The notes below the pieces were generated by a model. The model was not told the origin of the DNA. It saw only the letters and a list, made by a program, of their open reading frames with translations, and made no database searches. The translations under genes and the position numbers were made by a program. Shown here one piece after another: positions 1-11,483 of a DNA stretch of 64,000 bases. Location: the NCBI RefSeq assembly GCF_900090045.1, contig NC_041788.1, positions 1,948,501 to 2,012,500 of the forward strand, in the 5' to 3' direction. Source of the stretch: Plasmodium malariae. Taxonomy: Eukaryota; Apicomplexa; Aconoidasida; Haemosporida; Plasmodiidae. Position 1 is the stretch's first letter; each line of letters opens with the position of its first letter.

Positions 1-718
1 TAAAGTTGTTGAAAAAATTATTTTTGCTGTTCATTATTATGATATACATATATATACATATTTTTTTTTGATTTATTTTAATTTTTTAGATTATGGTAGG
101 TAAAAAAGTATTTGAAAAAAAATATATTTTAAAATTTATATATTTATGTATATAAATGCCATGTTTAATTATATGAATATATTTAATATAATATATATAA
201 CTCCATTGTTATAGGTTGTTTCAAAAAATTTGAACGCAATTTTTTTTTTACCACTTCGCGCTTAATATTTTTTGCATTTTGAAGTACTTTATTTTTATTT
301 TTTAAATTATTTAAAAATTTTATATTTAAATAGAAAAAATTTTACATTAAAAATTATTAAAATAATTTTCTTCAATAATAATTTCGTGAATAATAAGAGA
401 ATTATAGAAAAAGAAATATTTAATGCTAATATTTTGGGGTTAAAATGATTTGTAGTTACTAAAAATTTTTTTCTTTAACATATAATAGTAAAAAAATAGA
501 CCTTAGTAAATATTTATAAAAATTATGTGGACGTTGTTTTTTATTTAGAATTTTATTTTATTGTAGATAGTAAAACATTTCTAGTTTTTATTCTCCCATT
601 ATTTTACCTAAAACCGTTGAAAATGTTCATTAATGAATATGTAACTTAAGTACAAAAAGAAGAAAACACTAAGTGTATGTATATGCATATATGTTTGTGT
701 GTACTATATACATAAGCA

Positions 719-755
<37 letters not shown>

Positions 756-1677
756 AATTTCTCGAAGATAATAGTACAATATTGAATTTGTCTTAATAAT
801 AAAATTAGCAATACTAACAGAAAGCAGCATTGAAACCTAACTTAAGGAAATATATATATATATTTTTCCTTATATTAACCTCATTATAATATAATATACT
901 TTTGCTATATTTTTTTTTTCGTTATAACGTTTATTTCATTTGAATACATTCTTAGTAGGTAAAATTTAATCCTTTTAGAGAACTTTTTTTTAAATTATAT
1001 TTGCATATTTACAACATTGGAAAAATATTTTTAAACGAAAACTATATAAAACCATTTTGCACATCATGTGAGTTATCTCTTTAACAAAAAAATAATCAGA
1101 AAATACATTAAGTAGAGAAAAAGTTAATTAATTTAAAACCATATTCACAGTTTTTCCAAACACGTTTGAAATGAATTTTTATTTTTTTTATTATTTTATT
1201 ATATTTGAATTAATTATTATTAATATAAATTCTCCCCCTTAATAAGCAAAGGTTATATTTTACAAAAATTTATTTCAGAAGTATCAATTTTTAAAAAAAT
1301 TCATGCATCCTCAAAAAGCCGGTAAAGATATGTTGTACCAATTATTCACAAATAGAATTTCACTTATACAATTACTAAAAAAATAAATGATACATATTTT
1401 CATAAGAAAAAGTGGTAAAATATATAAATTCCAAAAATAAATAATTGTGAAATAACAAATATAATAGTAGTACACACATATAAAAAAAAAGATTGTAAAA
1501 GATTAAAGAGTTCTTTCTTAAAACTTAATTTTGTAATCCATTGATTATGGTTAAAAGCTTGAGTATCATTATTTTATATAAAATATTTATGGTTAAACTA
1601 ATTCCCCTTATTTCATATGGAGTTCTGGTTTCAATAAAACAATTTTTTTTTTTTTTTTTTTTATTTATTTTATGCAT
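1..1677. other. Intergenic, no gene seen
   Basis: AT-rich sequence with (AT)n near 718-740 and long A/T runs. No reading frame with protein-like composition was seen. It lies downstream of the minus-strand arginyl-tRNA synthetase, so it should hold that gene's 3' UTR and whatever precedes the next gene outside the window. Confidence 0.6.
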
Positions 1678-4600
1678 TTATAATTTTTCTATTGCCTTCA
1701 TACCCAACAATTCCAGGCAAATCTGTAGCGCGCGCAAAGAAAAATTATAACAGATAAAAATGACAAAGTATTAAACATAAGTATATATTATATCAAGGCT
1801 GTGAGGTGGGTGTGCCACTTTATGTCACTTTAAGAATTAAATATACCGTTGGGATACATATATATACATATATGTATTTTTTTTTTTTTTTTTTTTTTTT
1901 ATTCCTTTTTGTTCCTTACGTGTAGCAATGATTTTGTTACATGGCATAAAAGCAGTCTTGAATTCTCGTTCTCACTGTTTAAAACTTTACAATTTTCATA
2001 AAACGCTGTAAATATTGTCGTTAAGTCATACGTGTATTCAGCCAGCCTACGTAAGTAATCGGAAAATACATAAAATAAATGATGAATTATTATATTAATA
2101 TATATGATTGCATTATTCGTTTAAAATTTACAAAGAAAAATGTAACTATACTTAACTGGTTTTTATAAAATAACATGTGTATTTTAAAACACACATGTTT
2201 CATATTTTTTACATTTTCTTTAAATTATGCGTATAAACTTGCTCTTTTTCGATTTATTCTTTTATTTTATTGTGATTTATTTTGTTTAATTATGTTTAAT
2301 TATATTTTATTATATTTTATTATATTTTATTATATTTTATTTTCTTTATTTATTTATCTATCTATTTATCAATTTATTTATCTATTTATCTATATATTTA
2401 TCTGTTTATCTATATATTTATCTATTTATTTATACATTTATCTGTTTATCTATATATTTATTTATTCATTTTATATATTTTTCTTTTTTCAGGGGACGTC
2501 ATAATATTATCATTACTTGTGAATTAGCATATTTTTTAGGACAAAATAAAAAACGTCGGGAAACTTTATAATATGTAGTCCTAAATTTATTTCATACTGG
2601 TTAACTAAATTTAACTCATCTAGGAAAAAATGAACATAAAAAAATATAGTATAAAAAAGAAAAAAAAAAAGGAAATTACAAAATTGAACATATTCACATC
2701 CACCATTTATAATTCAGTTGTGTATTTTGCATAATATTAGTACCTTTGGATAACTCATCTACATTTTTATTTGATTTTCTAAAAATGGAACATATGCGTG
2801 AATACGCATAAATAATATACAATCCGGTATTACCTACAGTAAAAGAATAATAACAAATGAGCAAAATTTAAAATAAAAAGAGAAATAATAATAATATTTT
2901 AAAATTTTCATATATTGATGATGTACCTTTCACATTTAGCATACTATCGTATGAAAATTTGTAATCGGTATTTCTGTGCTGCTTAATATCAAAGTATTTT
3001 ATTGCACTAACACATAGCGCTTCACTCAGTTTGTCTATATCTACACCTAAAAAAAAAATAATGAAAAGATGAAAAAAGTGAAAGGACATGATGGAAAAAA
3101 GGAAATAAAAAAAAATTTATCCCTATTTCACATATATGAAAGAAATCCGTGAAAATATTTATCCATTTTGCATGAATAGGTCAATTATCGTATAACTATC
3201 AAACATTTATTTGACAATTGTTTATAAATTGCCATATGAAAATATTGGCATATAAACACTTGAACGCAATAAACATATCCACAAACACTGGTACACGGTA
3301 TGTGCGTATATATATATATATATATATATATAGCCTCCATATGATACTTCTTTTAACTAATAGAGTTTATTCTTCTTTCTGACAAACCTTCAAAATAGTT
3401 TTTTTCTTCCTCGCTTTTTATTTTAATTCTTTCTAATAAGTCCTTCTTTGCTCTTTCTGTGCCTTCATTAATCAGATTAATTAACTTAACAGTTGTTCCA
3501 CTTCTTGTTTTAAATTTCTTATTATCGCTATTTAAAACCAAACCAAAGCCAACATGTATTAATTTGGTATCATTATGTGTCCAACCAGCTTTTTTGGCTA
3601 GATCAAATAATATTTCGAAATGAGATAATTGTCCATTATCTGTGACATAGATAATAGAATCACAGTTTAATTTTTTCAATCTATAATATATACCTGTAAC
3701 ATCTGTGGAATCATAACCATACCCACCGTTTGTTTTTTGTAAAAATAAAGGGAATTTAAAATTTTCAGATTGATAACATAATGCTTCTCCAATGTTCGTT
3801 AGTATATTTTTCTTTTTTAGCATATCCAAAACATCTGATATCATAGATATATAAAATGATTCACCAATGTATTCTATATTAATTTCTAATATTTTATATA
3901 TTTTATCAAATTCTTTTATGCTACTTTCACATAATTTTTTCCATATAAATTTACAATCTTCATTATTATTTTGTAATTTTATAGCATACTCTTTAGAACT
4001 TTTTTCAAATTCCTTATCAGAATCATATAATTTTTTGGATTCCTGATACAGGGCAGTTAAATTACTTAAATCTGGCATGTTGTCTTTAAAATTTGGGTAC
4101 TTTGAAATTATATAATTTATTATCATTCCAAATTGTGTTCCCCAATCACCAATATGATTTATTCTTTTCGTATTAACATTTAAAAACTCGAAAATTCTAC
4201 ATATACTATCACCTATTATAGTTGATCTTAAATGACCTACATGCATTTCTTTGGCTATATTTGGAGAAGAAAAATCAACCAACACATTTCCATAACTTCC
4301 AATATTTCCATCTATAACCTCGTTTATATTTACTCTTATATCTACTTTGTTATTCTTAAATAATTTTAATAACGATTTTTCTATATATTCTTTTGATACC
4401 TTTACTGTTATGAAACCTTGTGCAGACGAATTTATTTCCTCGAAAAAATGTTCACTTATATTTTCTATTATAAGTTGTGATACTTTTTGAGCGTTTTCTA
4501 AATTTAAACTCTTTCCATGCTTTTTGTATATATTTAGGGCATTGTTACCTACAGAGAAATGTCGACAAAAATCAAAATTACAACGTGAACGAGGAAAATA

Positions 4601-5146
4601 ATAGACACACGAAAAGGAAAAAAACAGATAACCAGTGAAGTAATCATCTATATGCACAAATTAATTTTATTTTTTTTCCTCTCATAATTTTAAGGAAATA
4701 TCCACATATCCAAATACTACTATAAGTATCAATATTTTTCATTTCTCCATGGTAACGGAAATGTGGGTTTTAAAAAAAATCTATACATACACTCGTATAC
4801 ATATACACTATATTTACATATACAACATTTGTAATATGGTAAAGCATATACGTTATTTGAATATTTTACATCAAACGTATGAACATATCTAAAGAGAGAT
4901 AATCTCAGTTTTGTGTAATCAAAATGGCAAAAAAAAAAAAAAAATGCATGCGCTCATTATACATTCGTAATGTATATAAGTATAAAAATATATTTCTTCA
5001 CGTTTATTTTATTTACACTGAAAATGTCCAAACTTTGCGTTGGCATAGGTGACAACCACTTCTTCACTAATTGATGGAAAACATTTCTGAATTGAGTTCT
5101 GAAATAAATCCTTGAGTTTCTTGATTAAGCATTCCATTTTGCTCAT
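1678..5146 (-). CDS. Arginine--tRNA ligase, cytosolic type, seven exons
   Basis: Class I aminoacyl-tRNA synthetase that charges tRNA-Arg with arginine using ATP. My exon model on the minus strand is 5017-5146, 3358-4548, 2927-3046, 2744-2833, 2517-2619, 1920-2046 and 1678-1722. All junctions are GT..AG, phases agree at every join, and the protein is about 601 residues (E. coli ArgS has 577). Residues 1-110 form the Arg-specific N-terminal domain (VVVTYANAKFGHFQCNNA). The HIGH motif is HVGH at about 146-149, followed by GDWGTQFG. In place of KMSK is KFKTRSG, as is usual for the family. The C-terminal DALR-type anticodon-binding domain (NTGLYIIYAYSRI, LAEYTYDL, ending LLGMKAIEKL) lies in the small exons. 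Start: two in-frame ATGs at 5146 and 5137; the outer one is given. No apicoplast leader is apparent, which suggests the cytosolic enzyme. The long exon's apparent stop at 3353 is intronic. Confidence 0.93.
2284..2476. repeat. Low-complexity intronic repeat (TATTTTAT and TTTATCTA units)
   Basis: An 11-nt run of the ATATTTTATT type is followed by a tetranucleotide TTTA/TCTA tract. It lies in the arginyl-tRNA synthetase intron 2047-2516. The plus-strand reading frame through it (Tyr/Ile/Leu only) is an artefact. Confidence 0.85.
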
Positions 5147-6203
5147 TAAGAATATGAAAGATAATAAATTCTTTAAAAAAAAAAATCAAAAGAACACAAA
5201 TCTACGTTATATTATGACAAATAAATTTATATACATATCTCTCTTATACTTAAAAATAAATATGTGTATACAACTCAAACGAATGAAAGAAAAAAAAAAA
5301 AAAAAAATATAATACACAATAACAGTAACAGTAACACAAATAGCAGTGAATATATGAATTATATAGCGGGACATATAATATAAAATAAAAATACAATAAA
5401 TATTTCAAGTGCAAATTTAAAAATTTTTCTTAAGTATGTATCATTTTGTTCAAAATATTTCATGTTTGTGGTTTAATATTAAAGATAAAATAAAAAAGTG
5501 CTAAATAAAATTGAATAATATTTTTGTGGGTACATATGTATTATATATTTATTTTATTATTTTTTATATAATTTAATTTCATTTTTTATATAATTTAATT
5601 TCATTTTTTATATAATTTAATTTCATTTTTTATATAATTTAATTTCATTTTTTATATAATTTAATTTCATTTTTTATATAATTTAATTTTTTTGTTATTT
5701 CAGTTTATTTTATTTTTTCTCACTCTGATGATAAATCTGAAATAAGAGAATATACAAACACAATTTGTAATGTTCTTGTTACCTCCTTTTTCAGTCGTTA
5801 TATATAAAATATTTCAGCTACAAAATGGGATAATATAATAAAGCAAAGATTTCCGTTTTTCACTCATTGTTAAAGTCTGTATCAAATTTATTCATTTATG
5901 CCGTAGTATGTAGAAATGGGTACATGTATGTATATATATATATTTATGTATACGTATATTTATGTGTACATATTTTTATCCATGTATATAATTATGTATT
6001 CAAATGCATGTACATATGCATGAAGCCATTATTTAAACTTTTTCCATTGAAGAATACTTGGGAAACACAACTCAGATTCAATACAAAGTAGAGGGTAAAA
6101 AATCGTTTTGAAGGAAAAAATGGTAAAATCGGGCGAAACGTAAAAATAGAATAAATAATTAAGAACCTTCAAAATGATATATTTACTCATATTTTTCGTT
6201 TGT
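5147..6203. other. Intergenic between two minus-strand genes
   Basis: Holds the 5' leader and promoter of the arginyl-tRNA synthetase and the 3' region of the coiled-coil gene. No supported coding sequence; the main structure is the 22-nt repeat at 5559-5690. Confidence 0.6.
5559..5690. repeat. 22-nt minisatellite, six copies
   Basis: Unit ATTTTTTATATAATTTAATT plus TC. Copies start at 5559, 5581, 5603, 5625, 5647 and 5669. The first five are identical and the last ends in a variant base. The AT-only unit upstream of the synthetase gene could be polymorphic between isolates. Confidence 0.95.
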
Positions 6204-8000
6204 TTATCCTTTTTTTCGAAGTTTCAATATAGTAGACATAATATTTTCTAGATCTTCATAATTTTCATCTTCCAGATCGTTTGTATTTCTTTTTTCGGAA
6301 GAATTCAAATGTGTTAAATTATAATTATCACAGGAATTATTATCACCATGAAGATCATTATTTGGTATTTTGTCGTTTTTGTTATATAGGACTGTAAGGT
6401 TACTTTTATTGATTGTATATATATTGTCCTTGTCCGTCTCGTCCGAAATGCTTATATATAAACTTTTCTTGTTTCTATGACATATATTAAAGTCGCCTTC
6501 GTCTCCCTGTTTTTTCTCTTCTTTGTAATCAACTTGAGTAATTTGTCTATTTATTAGTGCGTCGTTTTTATTTCCATTTCTTTTGTCGTTTTCTTTTTTT
6601 TTTTCTCCTTGTTCAGAGCTATTTCTTGTAACATTTATGTTGTTTGGTTCTGATAAATTATCATATATTTCTAGACTGTTGAGAAGATTTCTTTTCTCAT
6701 CTATAACATGTTTCGATACATTCGATTCTCTTTGAACTATGTTGGAACTACTTGATTGCTTACCAATAAAAGAATTTTTGGAAAGTATATTTTTATATTC
6801 TTCTTCACAATTCTTAACATACTTTTCTAATTTTCTAATATTTTCAAATTGTTGATCATATTCAATATCATCAACGCTTCTAACCCTGTTCATGCTGCTA
6901 ACCTTGTCAATGCTTCCAACCCCGTTCATGCTGCTAACCTTGTCAATGCTTCCAACTCCATCCATGCTACTAACCTTGTCAACGAAGCTAACCCTGTCCA
7001 TGCTGCTAACATTACCAGTATTGGCCACGTTTAAGAGATAATTAAATTCTTCAATGCATTTATCATTATAATTTGATGTGTTCATTTTATTTAGAAAAAA
7101 GCTTGAACCGTTGTTCACAAACATGGGTTTTTCTTTTCTTTTTGTTTTTTTGTTCCCTAATGATATGTTCTCCGTATCACTAGTATTTGTTGACGTTTTC
7201 ATTTCATTCAATACATACATTTTTTGTGTATTAATAACATCATGTTTGTTTACATCTGTATATTTATTATTATAATTTATTTTTTCACCATGAATGTATG
7301 CAGTTCCAATCTTATTTTCAAACGAATTCTCTCTTTTTAATAGACTACTTTCCTTTTCTGCTTTTTTTTTTAAAAAATTTACCTCATTTTGTATAATAGT
7401 GTTATTTCCAATGTGATTAATAACGGGATTATTTTGCGCCATTTTATTTTCGCATACAAAATTATTATTTAGGTAAATGTGTGAAGAAACCTCGTTTTGG
7501 TTCAGCTCTTTATCTGTTGAACTGTTCTCTGTTATAATTATATTGCCTGTATTATCATCTCCTATTTTTTGTATGTTATTGTATTCTGTAAAGGTAGTAT
7601 TAACTTCATCCGTTTTAGCGTTATCATATACATTTATATTTTTATTTAACATATGTATTCCCAATTTATTTGGTAACTTGTTGATAATATCATTTTTTTT
7701 TCTTAATTCATTTTCATATTTAATTATAGTATCGTCTTTTCTACCATTTTCTAACTTAATCGTTTCTATTTTTTTTTTTAAATTTAAATTCTCTTTCATC
7801 AGACGGGTTATTATGCTTAAATATTTGTTTAAAATATATTTACTATTTACCTTTTGATTAGTACTATAATCAAGAACTATTTCATTATTTATTAATTTCA
7901 TAACATCGTTGTGTATTTTACTATCATACTTCTTACCCTCTATAACCTTTTCTTGGAGTTTTTTACTAACTATCACACTTGTCTTTTTATTCTTATGCAT
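6204..8000 (-). CDS. Unknown protein with N-terminal coiled coil and hexapeptide repeats
   Basis: One uninterrupted frame of 598 residues starting at ATG 8000. I do not recognise a family. Residues 1-110 are Lys/Glu/Asn-rich with heptad-like leucines (LMKENLNLKKKIETIKLENG), predicted coiled coil. Residues about 331-378 are eight hexapeptide units of the V-S-S-M-D-K type. The remainder is Asn/Ser/Asp-rich and probably disordered, and the last 20 residues (ENYEDLENIMSTILKLRKKG) look helical. There is no signal peptide or membrane segment. It sits between arginyl-tRNA synthetase and the LamG gene on the same strand, where P. falciparum has, as I recall, a conserved gene of unknown function. No function is proposed. 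Confidence 0.85.
   Translation of the reverse strand: MHKNKKTSVIVSKKLQEKVIEGKKYDSKIHNDVMKLINNEIVLDYSTNQKVNSKYILNKYLSIITRLMKENLNLKKKIETIKLENGRKDDTIIKYENELRKKNDIINKLPNKLGIHMLNKNINVYDNAKTDEVNTTFTEYNNIQKIGDDNTGNIIITENSSTDKELNQNEVSSHIYLNNNFVCENKMAQNNPVINHIGNNTIIQNEVNFLKKKAEKESSLLKRENSFENKIGTAYIHGEKINYNNKYTDVNKHDVINTQKMYVLNEMKTSTNTSDTENISLGNKKTKRKEKPMFVNNGSSFFLNKMNTSNYNDKCIEEFNYLLNVANTGNVSSMDRVSFVDKVSSMDGVGSIDKVSSMNGVGSIDKVSSMNRVRSVDDIEYDQQFENIRKLEKYVKNCEEEYKNILSKNSFIGKQSSSSNIVQRESNVSKHVIDEKRNLLNSLEIYDNLSEPNNINVTRNSSEQGEKKKENDKRNGNKNDALINRQITQVDYKEEKKQGDEGDFNICHRNKKSLYISISDETDKDNIYTINKSNLTVLYNKNDKIPNNDLHGDNNSCDNYNLTHLNSSEKRNTNDLEDENYEDLENIMSTILKLRKKG
6867..7010 (-). repeat. In-frame 18-nt (6 aa) coding repeat, eight units
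   Basis: Hexapeptide units VSSMDR, VSFVDK, VSSMDG, VGSIDK, VSSMNG, VGSIDK, VSSMNR, VRSVDD. At a higher level this is a 36-nt (12 aa) repeat. The periodicity keeps all frames open, so the antisense frame through this stretch (Asn-Pro-Val-His-Ala-Ala type) is a shadow. Confidence 0.93.
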
Positions 8001-8678
8001 TCTATTTATACTTTTAAGATGGAAAAATCTCCTATTCTAATTTTTTTTTATTATGCAATCCTTTTCAAGCAATCACTCGTCACTTCGTATGCATGCATGT
8101 ACATATGTTTGTACATATGTCTATGCATCTGCATTTATGGTTTACATTAAATATATTGTATGCACATGATGTCTATGCATCTGCATTTATGGTTTACATT
8201 AAATATATTGTATGCACATGTTACTATACTATCCCATTATAGCACTACATGTATACCTACAAAAAAAAAAAAAAAAAAGAACTATTATTGAACCTGTCTA
8301 TTCCTCGTAGGTCTTAACGTTTTATTAATGGTTGGGCATATCTGAGCACATGTAAACATATTTATATAAATATATATATATGTATATAATGAGCAGCTAA
8401 ATCACAAGACAAGTAACTAGGGAATCTGTAGAAATGTTTCTGTAGTATTTTATCAAACGACTGAGCGATTACATTTTCTTTTCTTTTTTTTTTTTTTTTT
8501 TTGACTGTGCACGTGTTAATGAAGTCATAAAAAAAATGGCTCTTCACAATTCATAGTTAAAAATTCATATATTTTTGTGAAATGATAAATTTAAAGGGGT
8601 TAGGTAAAAATATTTAAGCATATGGGGAATGAAAATATATTTAGGTGGAATATAGGGGAAGAAAAAAAAAAAAATAAA

Positions 8679-8713
<35 letters not shown>

Positions 8714-9068
8714 ATGTTATATATGATATATAGTAAATATAATAAAAAGTAGTTATAATAACAATGAGTAATTAAATGAAACAAAGAGACCGATATAATG
8801 TGAAAATAAACACTAAACAGTTTTTATAACTTAAACGAGAACTATAAATAATGAAAAAATAAAGCATCTTTATAAAAGATTTCTTTTTTTTTTTTTTTAC
8901 GAGAAAATATAAAGAAGAGTAATGTAGAAAACGCAAAATATTTTTCAAGCGCTTTTTTTCTTTTAATTTTTGATAAACTGTTACTATTGCTGCATATTTA
9001 TTTGTTTAATTATTGCTGTCTCGTTTTTTTCTTTTTTTTTTTTTTTAAGATTGATTTATTACTACTAA
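8001..9068. other. Intergenic between two minus-strand genes
   Basis: Upstream leader of the coiled-coil gene and 3' region of the LamG gene. Contains a 52-bp tandem duplication (8117-8220), an (AT)n tract near 8680-8710 and several A/T homopolymers. No coding sequence supported. Confidence 0.6.
8117..8220. repeat. Perfect 52-bp tandem duplication
   Basis: 8117-8168 is repeated without change at 8169-8220 (begins ATGTCTATGCATCTGC, ends TATGCACATG). It is in the 5' flank of the coiled-coil gene, 117 bases from its ATG. Identity over 52 bp suggests a recent duplication or an assembly artefact. Confidence 0.97.
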
Positions 9069-11483
9069 TTATATATCAGCACAACATACACCTATTCCAA
9101 TGTGATTTTCGGGGGAATACGGTAAAATGATATTATTTATATTTAAAGAAAATTTCCTCATAACATTATAAACACCTATATATAATTCAATCTTATTACA
9201 TAAATGATAATTATTAGGGCATGATAAAATAGCACTATTAATATCACAATGAAAACAACCAAAATAAATAAAAGACGGTTCTAATCCATTTAAGGTTAAT
9301 GCTGCTTCACTCTGAATATGATCAATCCCTATGCTTAAGTTGTAAATTTTTAGTTCATCAAGCAAAAATGGGAAATCACATGAATCTACTGAGTAAGGTG
9401 CACCCCCTATATATATAGGAAAGTCATTAGTTTTAGTTATTCCTGAAATGAAAACATTAAATTGCCATGCGTTTAAATGTATGTTAACTAAGCATAAACA
9501 GCAAATCATGTATATAAACGTACATGAATAAACAAGTGTATATACATATATATATGTATATATTTAAATATATATATACATGAATGCTTTATGGAGCGCA
9601 TATGCAATTGTGTGTATTTATGTAACCTTCAGTCAAAAAACTTGAATCCAGAATTCCGTCAACAAACAGTCTTACGTGATTAATGTGTCTGACAACTTAT
9701 ATAGTAAAAAAAAAAAAAAAAAAAAAAAAAAAGGTAGAAAAAAAACAAAAAGAACATAATTATGTAGTTAAAATGAATGTATAAATTTAAGTTTCCATGT
9801 CTAACTCAATGCTACATACCTGAAATGTGATACCATTGATGACGCTTTAATTTAAAATTGCTCAGAAATTCTTCACCAGCTAATTAATAATAATTTTAGT
9901 ATTTCCTCATATGACTATGTAAAATCATGTGTGCCTTATATCACATTTTTACAAATATCACAGAGAAAACATTAACATACACATATATATGTATGTACAT
10001 ATGTTTATGCTTACAAAAATTGCTGAACTTAACATGGTATCATTCCACAGAAAAAAGACTCGTAAAAATGTGTCACAATATACCAATATAAAATGCAGCA
10101 ATTTATGTTTGAAATATTTTGGGGATTTTAAATTACCTGAATTCGTACTAGACGAAGTACTTAAAACGATTTTTATCCTTCCAGTCTATGCGCAAAAATA
10201 AAATATTGTTATTTTATGCGTGAAATGGTGCAAATATAGTGGGTATGTATGGATATGTATGGATATGTTTGGATATGTATGGGTATGTATGGGTATGTAT
10301 GGGTATGCACGGGTATGTATGGATATGTATGGGTATGTATGGGTATGCACGGGTATGTATGGATATGTATGGGTATGTATGGGTATGTATGGGTATGCAC
10401 GAGTATATATACATGTTGACATAAAACCCTCAAAGCTGATATTGAAATATAGTACAAGAAGAGGGATTATATTTGAAATATGGAGAAAAATTGAGAAAAA
10501 GAAAATAGGAAGCTCTCAAAGACGGAAATCAGAACAACTTTTTATGTTTAAATATAGTTTTTGTGTTTTTTACTTTTGCGTTTATCATTATGGCTGGGGA
10601 AGATTCCTGAATCTTGTCTTTTATGATACCCTTTGTGAAATTTAAGCAGAACAAAATTTAGAAGTCGGTGAATATTACAACATTAATAGGAAAATAAATA
10701 AATAAAAGTAATATAAAGTAAAATAAAGTAAAAAATAAAAAAGTAATATAGTGTAAAATAAAATATAATAAAAGAGAAAAGCACCTTGTGGATTATGGGG
10801 CAAAATTTTTCATCTGTATTATTTTTTCTGCATTATAAAGAGAGTATATAATTGAATATTTGTCCTTATATACGTATGTATACGCTTGTATGTGTATGGG
10901 GTTGTATATATATATGAATAATGTATTCTTTCTTTACATATTTTTTCTTTGCAATAGTTGCCCAGTGCGATATTTTTCTTACACAGAAATCTCGTCTTCC
11001 AACAAATATATAAAAAAGGTGTAAGTGAAATCTACACTTTTGAAAAATTCGTCCGAATGGGGTATATATATGTAATTTTTTCTGAACAAGGCAGAATTTC
11101 CAACACTTCCAAATCCGGTGGATGCAAAAAAATTTCCAAGTGCATGATTTCTATTACCCGTAGAATCAACTGCTGTTATGCTGTCAAAATTTATATGTGC
11201 AGATATTCCTATCAACAGAAGGAATATGATTAATTCGAATATGCACAATTTTTTTGATAATTATAAATTTAGAAAAAAGAAAAAACATATTAAAAAGTAT
11301 CATTTTTTTACCGTATGGCTTTGCTTCGGGCAATAATATTTTTTGCCCATTACTAATGCAAATAGCTGAATCAATTGCCACATCGCATTCGGGAAGACTA
11401 AGATTATCAATGTCACATTTAATTTGTGTTTTATAATAAAAATTTAACAATAAATACCATATTTTAAAAACACGAAATAACAT
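9069..11483 (-). CDS. Secreted LamG/concanavalin A-like domain protein, eight exons
   Basis: Rebuilt minus-strand exons: 11312-11483, 10983-11208, 10785-10827, 10574-10630, 10137-10185, 9820-9879, 9627-9695, 9069-9442. Junctions are GT..AG with matching phases, total 1050 nt, 349 residues plus stop. Residues 1-22 (MLFRVFKIWYLLLNFYYKTQ) look like a signal peptide. From about residue 58 a LamG/jellyroll lectin-type fold is recognisable: SAHINFDSITAVDSTGN, DFTYTFFIYLLEDEIS, HKG, SSPAIMINAKTGRIKIVLST, RHQWYHIS, HVRLFVDGILDSS, FPIYIGGAP and FLLDELKIYN. The C-terminal 90 residues carry several cysteines, consistent with a secreted disulphide-bonded protein. Ligand unknown. From memory the P. falciparum gene at this place may be annotated as a putative secreted ookinete protein; not certain, so no symbol. 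The microexon 10785-10827 is the least certain piece, but it alone reconciles phase and restores the family's HKG segment. Confidence 0.82.
10241..10410. repeat. 10-nt minisatellite GGRTATGTAT / GGGTATGCAC, about 17 units
   Basis: Seventeen decamers in exact 10-nt register (GGGTATGTAT, GGATATGTAT, GGGTATGCAC and a degenerate last unit) with a higher-order pattern of about 50 nt. It is inside a LamG-gene intron (10186-10573). Because 10 is not a multiple of 3, every frame on both strands stays open. The Tyr-Pro-His-Thr and Met-Gly-Tyr-Val frames here are artefacts. Confidence 0.96.

Noticed and set aside
2175..2504. 109-residue plus-strand Tyr/Ile/Leu-rich frame
   Set aside because: Translation of a low-complexity intron of arginyl-tRNA synthetase.
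6849..7857. Plus-strand frames opposite the coiled-coil gene
   Set aside because: Antisense shadows kept open by 18-nt repeats and AT-biased codons; no independent protein character.
10186..10645. Overlapping frames on both strands encoding YPYIPIHTHT or MGMYGYVW repeats
   Set aside because: All are translations of the 10-nt minisatellite in every frame; the interval is intronic to the LamG gene.
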